15,646 nt of DNA, taken from the NCBI GenBank assembly GCA_036939975.1, contig JALLPB010001232.1, positions 1 to 15,646 of the forward strand, given 5' to 3'. The position numbers and the translations under genes were made by a program. The notes under the pieces are model-generated. The model saw only the letters and a program-made list of their open reading frames with translations, did not search any database and was not told the DNA's origin. Positions 8,412 through 15,646 of this stretch are shown here, piece by piece; the stretch's first letter is position 1; every line of letters starts with the position of its first letter. This DNA is from Cyclostephanos tholiformis (lineage: Eukaryota > Bacillariophyta > Thalassiosirophyceae > Thalassiosirales > Thalassiosiraceae).

Positions 8412-8501
8412 TGTTAGTATACTATACGCATAGTAAGATACTTGATCTCACTATTACTCCTATCCTCTCATGCCTTCCATGATGGGAACTGGAGTCCTAC
8501 A
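8412..8501 (+). repeat. 5' LTR of short copia element, 90 bp
   Basis: TGTTAG...CCTACA. Contains an ACTAT/ATAGT inverted repeat near its start. Aligns with 9281-9377. The next bases (GGTTAGAGC, 8502-8510) look like a damaged version of the copia initiator-Met primer-binding site, but this is weak. Confidence 0.75.
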
Positions 8502-8514
8502 GGTTAGAGCAACA

Positions 8515-8527
8515 AACGCTTTGCGTT
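8515..8527 (+). other. Small hairpin in leader of short copia element
   Basis: AACGC/GCGTT with a TTT loop, 14 bases after the 5' LTR, next to the expected primer-binding site. Significance unknown. Confidence 0.3.
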
Positions 8528-8603
8528 AATTATATTCCTTAATCCCCCACCTCCCGGAAAAATCGGATGACCTTAGTCTCATTTTTCTCTGTCGTGAGTT
8601 CAG

Positions 8604-9261
8604 GATGCTACCATCGCAGTTGCATATGGCGACTCCTACTGGGCCACATGCGTTAAGACGCATCGGTCATCCAGTGGTATTTGTATCCAGCTGGCTGGGG
8701 GCATCATCGCTTACAAAACAAAATTTCAACCAACTGTTGCCCTTTCCTCCACTGCGGCAGAATTTATGGCAGCTTGCAATGTTGGCTGGATGTGCCTTTT
8801 TGTTCGAAGTATTCTTTAGGATCTTGATGTCACACAGGAGGCTGAAACTGTGGCTTATGAAGATAACAATGGCTGTACCTCCATGGGCAATGCGCAGAAA
8901 CCAACCCCGCAGACAAGACACATCGACATCAAATACTTTGCACTGTGTGACTGGGTTGATCATGACCTTATCTTACTTGAACGCATCGATACGTCCATTA
9001 ATCCGGCAGACCACCTTATGAAAATACTCACCCGTGCTCTATTTCATCGACACGGCGATTTTCTTTTGGGACACGTCCCTCCCCACTACTCACCAGTGTA
9101 TCGTCAAGCAATCACTACACACGGCGACCACTATAAAGATATTGATAGCTTTGTGCCTGAATCATTCACGATACCCATCACTGCTCATGCTGCACGGATT
9201 TATGCCCCTAATATTGAATAAATACAACATAATTCGTGGCTACTTGTTCTCTGGCATGAGT
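8604..9261 (+). pseudogene. Copia Pol remnant: RNase H domain and C-terminus
   Basis: One frame (phase of 8604) reads a Ty1/copia RNase H: Asp-Ala-Thr (8604), Tyr-Gly-Asp-Ser, Leu-Ala-Gly-Gly-x-Ile-Ala-Tyr-Lys-Thr-Lys, Ser-Ser-Thr-Ala-Ala-Glu-Phe (usual motif has Glu-Ala-Glu, here the first Glu is Ala), Tyr-Glu-Asp-Asn, Arg-His-Ile-Asp-Ile-Lys-Tyr, and Pro-Ala-Asp-His. All four acidic catalytic positions can still be read. An in-frame TAG at 8817-8819 and a TAA at 9219-9221 break it; reading past the TAA gives a plausible original C-terminus ending Trp-His-Glu at a TGA (9259-9261). The part upstream of RNase H is deleted; coding similarity ends near 8600. An intact stretch of 123 codons remains at 8850-9221. 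Confidence 0.8.
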
Positions 9262-9280
9262 GATCCAATCCACAATTAGA

Positions 9281-9377
9281 TGTTAATATACTACGTGTAT
9301 AGTAAGATATTAGATCTCACTATTACTCCTATCTTCTATCCTCTCATGCCTTCCTTGACGTGGACTGGAGTCCTACA
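9281..9377 (+). repeat. 3' LTR of short copia element, 97 bp
   Basis: Aligns with 8412-8501 end to end, with a 7-base extra segment (a repeat of CTATC spaced by TT) and scattered substitutions. Starts 19 bases after the ancestral pol stop. No clear purine tract precedes it. Confidence 0.75.
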
Positions 9378-9382
9378 AGAGG

Positions 9383-9782
9383 AGGAGGGAAGGGAGGAGG
9401 GCCAAACCTCTCTCTTGCCGCCATATGGGGGGGAATGACTCACACAGGAATTTGTTCAAAGACTTTGTAACATTGAGGAAGAAAAAAGAAAAAATAGTGC
9501 TAAATCCCACTTGTTTCAAAAAAGAGCGCCTCAACCTGGTAGGGTCTCAGGGAGATCCCAGGAACTGAGTTTCTCCAACACCAGAGTTAGGGATGTTGCA
9601 ACCTTTGGAAGAAAATCCCATCATGTAAAAAGCTAGAAAATATTAGTCCATGAAGGCGCAAAATGGTGCCCAGTGCGATTGAAGTCATTCCTTGAGAAGG
9701 CAGATTTTTATGAACCAATTAAAGGAGTGACCTGATAACACCCTGCCACACCATAATTCGAAAGGGGTTCATAAAAATTCAG
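9383..9782. other. 400 bp without a recognisable gene
   Basis: Begins with the rest of the GA-rich tract, then AT-rich DNA with A-runs near 9480-9500. Short readable fragments upstream of 9783 in more than one frame suggest that decayed coding sequence of the next gene may extend here, but I cannot fix a frame. Confidence 0.3.
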
Positions 9783-10934
9783 ATGTCTAATAGTTGTGAT
9801 GAGTCTCTGTTAAACCACCTTGCAAGATTTATGATATTCCTCTCCACTGCACCATCATTCTGGTACAGCCTTGATTCAAGCTATGACCATGAATTTCACC
9901 TCTCCCGACAATTAGGTATGTCCCCTCAGGCCTATGAGTACCTTCTTGTGGCAGCCGGCCTTGGAATTAATAACAAAAGATGGGGCTTTGCTATAATTAA
10001 AAAACAGTGGCAGGTATTCATTGGGGGGCCATAGATTTTCTGGAGGCAATGGCAAAGGCACAGATCTAGTATTTGAAATTGACTGTGAGACAATTGACTT
10101 GAATGCTTTCATCCTTGGAGTGTCTGTGGAGAAGAGGGTAAAATGTAACTTCATTAGGATTGGTGTTCAGAATGAAAATTCTCCCCAGATGATTGAGATG
10201 CAAAGATACTGTGATGACAGAATGTGCACTAATCCCCCCAGAATCAATGGACTGTATCCCAGATGAAGATCCTTTAATACACTAATCTAGAAATATTATG
10301 TTGACAATTGTTTGGAGTGGGGGGGGGGTGGAAGAGATGAATGATGATTCTAGTGATGATGATGAGAGTATGGTATCCTCCTCCTCCCCTGCAGTATCAC
10401 AAGCCACCACAGCAACCACTGGTTACTCCAGTGAAGACATGCACCACCCCAGTGCACTATGATACAGCATCCAGATATCCACATCTTTCTCGGGCCTTGG
10501 GTGATGAAGATGGCCACTTTGATCTGGCTGACCGTTTCATCAAGGCATCATTGAGAGGATTACTGCAAGAGATCAATGAGCTATTGAGTACTAAGTATGA
10601 GCTGAATGTCTGAGCTATATCCTCAAACAAACCCATATCCTATGTTTGAGTCCCAAGAACAAGAAGTGATAATGCCTTCACAAATTCAAAAGAATGGCTA
10701 GTCACCGCCATTGAAATTTCAGGATCTCAGCATGGTGGCACCTTTAAATCTGCCTATTTGATAAGTAATCACCTCATCAAATTTTACAATGACTCATTTC
10801 TTGCCACCTGTCATACCCAAGGTGTACCAGTCATCAAACCAATGACTGCAACTGAATTCTGATCTATGTTGCATGCTGGGAAGGTAACCGGAACAGGGGA
10901 AAGAGAATTGAAAAAGCACCTCAGCACCCATTTG
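9783..10934 (+). pseudogene. Decayed large gene, upstream part (uncharacterised diatom repeat family)
   Basis: Several frames carry protein-like sequence. 9783-10034 reads in phase 0; 10021-10266 continues one base shifted with a Gly-Gly-x-Arg-Phe-Ser-Gly-Gly-Asn-Gly motif. 10337-10460 encodes an Asp/Ser-rich acidic linker; about 10440-10934 reads in phase 0 again across stops at 10611, 10647 and 10854. The final block (about 10677-10934) is compact and globular-looking, with Val-Ile-Lys-Pro-Met-Thr-Ala-Thr-Glu-Phe and Thr-Gly-Thr-Gly-Glu-Arg-Glu-Leu. The stop inside it (Glu-Phe-TGA-Ser-Met) looks like a former CGA arginine. I recall similar proteins as dispersed repeats in diatoms but know no proven function. 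It probably belongs with the downstream part at 11549-13800, separated by about 600 bp of poorly readable DNA. Confidence 0.5.
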
Positions 10935-11016
10935 GTATGGTGCAAGCCAATATTGGCCAAAAACATCTTGAACGTAACATTTTTAAGATGCTTTTTCCAT
11001 TGGTCATAAGCTAACC

Positions 11017-11089
11017 TTTTCATGTAGGAATCAGTACGATTGCATTACAATTGACTGCAATACTTTTTCATGTAGGAATCAGTACGATT
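11017..11089 (+). repeat. Two identical 25-bp direct repeats, 48-bp period
   Basis: The 25 bases at 11017-11041 recur exactly at 11065-11089; the following bases are also similar (both run into TTACAA). It lies where the readable protein of the upstream part stops, so it may mark an insertion or slippage event. Confidence 0.7.
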
Positions 11090-11307
11090 ATGTTACAAAA
11101 ACACAACCCAAAACACAAACATCCCCACCAAGGTGAGATTCTGCCCCCTCCAGCGGTGCAAATTCCATAGCGGCGCTGATTCTGATGCATGGGCAATGCG
11201 GCCAATGGGTTGGGTGAGGGCTCCACTGAAGCAATTTACTTAAATCGGTAAACTAAAATAGAAATAATTATTTATCTAGCTAGCCTATTAATTTTATTCT
11301 AGGAAAA

Positions 11308-11530
11308 TGTGTCAAACTTGACGGTGATTGCAATGACCATGCCGCCGGGAGGATACAACGCAAGTCACATTGCCTGATGGAGCATTTTGGTGGCTTCAAG
11401 AGAAGCCACTAAATACTGCCACAGGGCAAGTGCTCACGCCGTATCGCCCCGGCAGACACCATGGTCATCGTCGTCAGCGCGACAAAAAAACACAAAACAC
11501 AACTAGGTTTTCGCTAGCATTTATAGTACC
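11308..11530 (+). pseudogene. Isolated protein-like segment between the two gene parts
   Basis: In phase 1 the sequence reads as Cys-Val-Lys-Leu-Asp-Gly-Asp-Cys-Asn-Asp-His-Ala-Ala, then a basic stretch with Glu-His-Phe-Gly-Gly-Phe-Lys-Arg, a TAA, and Ala-Pro-Ala-Asp-Thr-Met-Val-Ile-Val-Val-Ser-Ala-Thr. The Cys/His-rich, evenly composed wording suggests former coding sequence in the gene that continues at 11549, but I cannot name a domain. Confidence 0.3.
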
Positions 11531-11548
11531 TTTGTGCTAGTTATTCGC

Positions 11549-13800
11549 ATGTATTTTATAACACCAAATGGACTCTCTACTCAGCACATTGATGCAACAA
11601 GCTTCGTGAAAAAGTGGATTGAGAGCGATGTAGCTGACAAGCTCAGGTAATTTTTGATGTGTTCAGATTTTTGAGCTGACAAAAATTGGCGAAGATAATA
11701 ATTTTTACAAAGCCTGAAAAAAACCATTGGAGTAAAACTGTTAAGAGTGTTATTTAGTGGCCCACATTGGCTTGGACCATGCCATCTTGGTCAAGAATTT
11801 TGTCTGACACGGCGCAGTGTTGATATGTTATCTGAAGGTCATGCCAAGGTTGAATATGTAAGCTATAGTTTTACCTATGATGGTAAAGAAAAGTCAGAAT
11901 TTATCAAGTGGACAGAGAAGAATATTGACAAAGAGCTATGCACCTATTTACAGTAACATCTATTGAGTCAATCTATAGAGCCATTGGATGTTGCTCGAGT
12001 TCAGATTGTTGTTGGCAGTGATCATGGCAACACAGCATTCCAGTTTTGTGATGAAAGTAGGATTGACTTCAAGGTGTCTGTGTGTGAACTAATTTGTCAA
12101 AAGGACACAGGATGATTACTCAAGGAGAAAATATTACTGAGGTTAACTCAAGGACTAGAGGTTATTGCTACATTTCAACAAAATCTATTGAAACACAATG
12201 AAATGGGCAACCTGGTGGTTGAGTTCCAGTGCCCTTGCCCAAATCGAGACAACTCTCCAGGAATACAACTGACTCACACCCCCATCCGAAGTATTTGTGA
12301 CAGGCAACCTGACCTTCCAGGCATTGGCTCTTGGAAAGAGTCCATGGCTGGGCACTGGTGTATGCAGTGCAAAGCCACACAGCTCCAGTTTACTGAGGAC
12401 TGAGAACTGTGGATGATGGACCAACTGGTTAGCAGGGGTGATGATGTGAATTGAAACAATCCAGTGCTCAGGGTAAAACAAAAGCCATGGAGGCCATTCA
12501 TACCTTTGCAAAATTATGTGGTCCCCCTCCTTCACTGCTAAATTGGCATAGGAAATCAGCTCTTAGATTGTCCATGCGCAATAGTACAGGAACACATAGA
12601 AACATATTCACCTGACAAATAAGTTGTAGTTGCGTTGATCCCCATCTTTCAACAAATTGTCGAGGACACCACCAAAGAAAGGGATGAGTGGGATTGCTCT
12701 GTTGATGGGGGGAAGAAACAGTAGGTGTTGATACGGGCGATTGGAGCATATTTAAAGTGACGTGAGATCATGTTGGCAAATAATAATGAAAATGAAGAAC
12801 AAAGTCACCGTGATAACAGAGAGGCATTGGCAGACCTCAATCACCATCGTGCTCTGCTTGCAGATAAGGTGAAGAAGGCATGACAAGTTGTAACTGAGAT
12901 ACAAAACAAATTGAAAGGGATTCAAATGGCAAAGGGGAAGATTGAACACAGCGTTGAGTCAAAAATGTTTTGCATGTTGAAAAAAATAGGCATCGAGTTA
13001 AGTTCTTACCACAGTGGGTCATTGAATGGGAAGGACATCAAAAAAGTTATGAACAATGCCACTCACATTTTTGAGGAGTTTGCAGTAATTTTTAAGGAGG
13101 GGAAGAGGGAAAATTGCATATTGTCAAATGAAGCAATGGTCGCAATGTGCCTAAATTTTAGAGAGGTGTTTGTTCTTTGGGACGTGGCATTTTTGTTAGC
13201 ACGAACTGTAAATCCAATGAAGCAAGTCATCATGACTTACCAACAATATGTTCTTGCTGCTGTGCACAAGGACATGGCCCTATATTGCACTGTCACCCCA
13301 AAGGTTCACTTAATGCTGAAACATGTGGCCTGGCAAATGGGGGAAATAAAAGGGGGGTCAGGTGACAAGATGGAAGATTGGGTTGAATGATTACTCCAAA
13401 CTGGAATGCGACTAAGACAGCAGTTTTGCACCATTCAGAACCCCATTGTGCATGCCACAGCATGCAAGAGGGCATGTTTGTATGTGTCTCATCCCGAGGT
13501 GATTGCTCACACCAATGCAACAAATGCAGGGAACAAGCGTTTTTTTCTTTCAGCACAAAAAGTGATGGCACGTTCGCAATGAGTCAAAAAAAGCAGTGGG
13601 ATGTGGGACGATTTGAGGCAATGAATTATTTTGAACAGGAGGGGAAGATGGACAAATTTACCTGGTCAGTGTTAATATTTGACAATCTCAAGACGGAAGG
13701 GGAAAGGGGGGAGTGCAACAGCACGGCATCATCCCATCATCTTGATAATAATAAAAATAGGTTCACGTGCAAGAAAAAAGAACTGACAGGTTTTAAGTAA
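11549..13800 (+). pseudogene. Decayed large gene, main part, possible DDE-like transposase (unproven)
   Basis: From ATG 11549 one phase (positions 2 mod 3) carries protein to 13582 despite in-frame stops at 11648, 11954, 12113, 12401, 12452, 12539, 12620, 12722, 12758, 12881 and 13388. Reading shifts at about 11660-11710 (Leu-Thr-Lys-Ile-Gly-Glu-Asp-Asn-Asn in another frame), a compensating pair at about 12295-12345, and a final shift at the T-run near 13541 into the phase ending at 13800. Landmarks: Val-Val-Gly-Ser-Asp-His-Gly (12008-12028), His-Trp-Cys-x2-Cys (about 12354), Pro-Leu-Leu-His-Cys with Ile-Gly-Ile-Gly-Asn (about 12524-12556), a Lys/Glu-rich coiled-coil-like stretch (about 12780-12960), Tyr-His-Ser-Gly-Ser-Leu-Asn-Gly (13007-13030), Thr-Pro-Lys-Val-His (13295), Gly-Asp-Lys-Met-Glu-Asp-Trp-Val-Glu (13361). 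The conserved Asp, His and Glu blocks resemble transposase-like repeats; the family is not one I can name. Confidence 0.6.
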
Positions 13801-13902
13801 AAAATACGTAATGCTAACAAAATGTAACTTTGTACGTACATAGGGGGGGGGACAAATTTTGTACTACAAGATGTTCGTAGGTAAGTTTTGGGGATGTGGT
13901 GA

Positions 13903-14438
13903 GGGTTAGCTATGGGCTAGCTAAGGGTTAGGAATTACCTAGGAATTAGTAAATCCCTACTTTCTCTGAAAAACTCCGCTGGAATTGGAATCGGTATCCC
14001 AAGGAGGCTTGCATAGCTGCAAGCTAGATTTTTAAGGCAACAATTGAAAATAAGGCAGTAGTAGCTAGGATAGGGGTTAGCTATGGTTCCGGAGTCCATT
14101 GGGAATTAGTACATGCCTACGAGGAACATTTATTAAGAAAAACTCAACTGGAAATGGAATTACTACATGCAAATAATACCTGATATGCAAACTCATTCCA
14201 TACCATTAGCTAACCCTTAGCTGGACAATTGTTTGACCAGCGGTTGTAATTGGGAATTGGTACATGCCCCTGAGGAAAATCTCTTCAGGAAAACTCCGCA
14301 AATTAATTGGGAATTGGTACATGCCTACAAGGAAAATCTCTTCCAAAAATCTCCGCTAGAAATGGAATTGAGACTCACCACGCAACCCAATACACCTAAC
14401 CTTGAACTAATCATGAGCTAACCCTTAGCTAACCCATA
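13903..14438. repeat. MITE-like inverted-repeat cluster
   Basis: 13911-13931 and 14418-14438 are inverted copies with one mismatch in 21 bases (core TAGCTAAGGGTTAG). Related pieces lie inside: GGGGTTAGCTATGG at 14073-14086 and the inverted form at 14205-14223. This fits either one element of about 540 bp or two overlapping/nested copies (about 13903-14223 and 14073-14438). There is no coding potential beyond short frames. No target duplication identified. Confidence 0.5.
14249..14362. repeat. 57-bp tandem repeat, two units, with diverged relatives
   Basis: A unit beginning ATTGGGAATTGGTACATGCC at 14249 repeats at 14306 (period 57); both continue through an AGGAAAATCTCTTC block and end in a CTCCGC motif. 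Weaker copies with the same order of blocks are at about 13938-13995 and 14095-14160. All lie within the inverted-repeat cluster. Confidence 0.65.
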
Positions 14439-14470
14439 GATTACAGCTAAACCCAATGAAACATATCTCC

Positions 14471-15060
14471 CCCCGCTGCGATCATCCTCATCTTTGCTCA
14501 CCTGCTTTGCTTGCCCCTCCATTGCCCATCACATGCAATGACGTCAGTTGATTGTTGTCTATGGCCCATGTCTATTGTGTGAGAGCATGCATCCTCCAAC
14601 AACACCACAGATCATAGGTTGCACCGCAGACCGCAGACCACCACCTCTACTCAAACAATATTGCTCACCCACTCCTTTGATTATCATTTCCGGCAGATAG
14701 CTCTGCTTGCCCCATCCAGACCCCCTAGCAACATGCTGCCAACCTCCAAAAAAAGCCATGGCTCGGAAGCGCATCATCCGATGCATGGCGGCAGTCACCT
14801 GCCCACTAGCAATCATCTCAACCCCAAACATGTTGTGGCTCATGAGTGAATCATCCATCGCACTACATGGCCATCATAAGCAGAACAATGCTCCTTACTA
14901 CCTTGAAATGGTGTTAGATGGGGCAAACAAGCCCCTGAATCGGGCCTATGAACCTTTTAATGGATTTAAATGGTTGTTTTCTCCTTTTTTCTTTGATTTT
15001 TCTTATTTTGCAACAACTTTTAATGTTCCAAAAGAAGAATCCAACATGCTATGAATTGTG
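14471..15060. other. 590 bp, no gene recognised
   Basis: C-rich to mixed sequence with short overlapping open frames on both strands (plus 14707-15054, 115 codons; minus 14559-14858, 99 codons). Neither shows a motif or a composition I can call protein-like. The plus frame becomes Phe-rich at its end only because the DNA turns T-rich. I see no RNA gene. Confidence 0.4.
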
Positions 15061-15078
15061 ATAGATGAAAAAAATGAA

Positions 15079-15266
15079 AATATTATCGATCCCAAGGAAG
15101 CACTGCCACCTTGGTCCCTGGGGATTTTCAAAAAAAAAATTATTCAGGCCAGCCCGGCGCTTGCCTCTCCATGCAGGTTCCACAGCACATGCCACAGAGG
15201 AACCTTGCTTTTTTTGAAAATCCCTGGAGACTGAGGTGACATTGCTTCCTTGGGATTGAAAATATT
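15079..15266. repeat. Compact long inverted repeat (MITE-like hairpin), about 188 bp
   Basis: Arms of about 59 bp (15079-15137 and 15208-15266) pair with a modest number of mismatches; outer ends are AATATT on both sides and the arms share ATCCCAAGGAAGC and GGGATTTTCAAAAAAA. The 70-base centre holds a further perfect pair AGGTTCC/GGAACCT (15175-15181, 15199-15205). Transcribed, it would fold into a long hairpin. No protein. A clear target duplication is not seen. Confidence 0.75.
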
Positions 15267-15646
15267 AAGTTCAACATTCAATTTTTCCTTTTTTATTTTT
15301 CATGTACTGTATTCCGATGAACATAGTACATAAAAATCTAATAAATTTGGTCTTTCACATTTAATAGATTCAAATTGCAACTTAAAAAACTGATGAGGAA
15401 TATGCAATCTTTTTCAAAAGAAAGCCCTACATATGTTGGAGTGATTTTGAAAGAAAAAAATCAGAGTCTCTATTATATATGAAAACCTATGTATGTAGTT
15501 TTTTTTAAGGGAGAGTAGTTCAAATACCTCACTTAATTCAATTAATCATTTGTGGCAGTCCCGGATTTTTTTGCCATTTCAAATGCAGCAATTTTTTTTC
15601 ATGAAATTGGCCATTCATTAACAGCACAGCCTCCCTCTTCTGTCCG
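15267..15646. other. AT-rich 380 bp, no feature recognised
   Basis: T-runs and A-runs, no long open frame, no RNA gene or repeat I can support. Confidence 0.5.

Larger units (their letters stand above)
8412..9377 (+). mobile_element. Short internally deleted copia element with LTRs and 5-bp target duplication
   Basis: A 966-bp unit with direct-repeat LTRs (8412-8501, 9281-9377), each TGTTA...CCTACA, flanked by AGAGG on both sides (8407-8411, 9378-9382), the 5-bp duplication expected for copia integration. Because the target is GA-rich, a chance match of AGAGG is possible. The interior keeps only the RNase H end of pol; gag, protease, integrase and reverse transcriptase are gone. The LTRs differ at about 11 of 90 aligned positions plus a 7-base indel, so the insertion is old. 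Its protein wording differs from elements 1 and 2: a different copia lineage. Confidence 0.8.

Noticed and set aside
11248..11302. 55-base intron with GTAAAC donor and pyrimidine-rich TTTTATTCTAG acceptor
   Set aside because: The upstream frame is not readable as protein, so splice sites cannot be tied to an exon; such short signals arise by chance in AT-rich DNA.
11647..11780. Intron starting at GTAATT after the first 33 codons of the 11549 frame
   Set aside because: Protein-like sequence (Leu-Thr-Lys-Ile-Gly-Glu-Asp) is readable inside the interval in another frame, which points to frameshift decay rather than splicing.
11549..13582. Reassigned UGA codon as explanation for the many in-frame TGA triplets
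   Set aside because: TAA and TAG also interrupt the same frame and frameshifts occur, so ordinary decay is simpler.
13843..13851. Long G-run as a quadruplex or regulatory site
   Set aside because: A single run, with no set of four spaced G-tracts; G-runs occur elsewhere in the window (for example near 10320) without context.
14707..15054. 115-codon plus-strand ORF
   Set aside because: No motif, codon-like bias or neighbour support; overlaps a similar-length frame on the other strand.

Overview
The window reads as repeat-rich nuclear DNA of a unicellular eukaryote, most likely a diatom. The main reason is a Ty1/copia retrotransposon whose Gag and Pol (zinc knuckle, DTGA protease, integrase, VVDD reverse transcriptase, RNase H) resemble the CoDi-type elements I know from diatom genomes. 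The other decayed genes also look like repeat families I associate with diatoms. I see no ordinary host gene, tRNA or rRNA.

Layout. (1) 1-5134: copia element 1, entered inside gag, running through pol to a 245-bp LTR (4890-5134) preceded by a short purine tract. Gag ends in a UGA that is in frame with pol and sits in a UGA-CGG context. The integrase has an internal deletion near 1918-1929 that removes its first catalytic Asp and shifts the frame, while reverse transcriptase and RNase H remain intact. (2) 5135-5897: the leader and 5' two-thirds of a second related gag, sharing the same LTR and cut off at 5897. (3) 5950-8362, minus strand: a decayed multi-frame gene of an uncharacterised repeat family. 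(4) 8412-9377: a small, older copia element of another lineage, with 90/97-bp LTRs, an apparent 5-bp target duplication (AGAGG) and only the RNase H end of pol left. (5) 9783-13800, plus strand: a large decayed gene, still readable over about 4 kb despite many stops and some frameshifts, perhaps a transposase-like protein. (6) 13903-14438: a MITE-like inverted-repeat cluster with an internal 57-bp tandem repeat. (7) 15079-15266: a second, compact inverted repeat with arms of about 59 bp. The rest is AT-rich and shows no gene I can support.

How the parts relate. Nothing here forms an operon or host pathway; the window is a graveyard of nested and adjacent mobile elements. The most interesting part is the copia element 1/2 junction. 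Immediately after the LTR end, where the primer-binding site should be, there is no match to the usual copia initiator-tRNA primer, but there is a perfect 10-base complement to a site inside the LTR itself. Together with the gag UGA-CGG pol junction, this suggests unusual priming and unusual gag/pol expression. Both are hypotheses from sequence alone.
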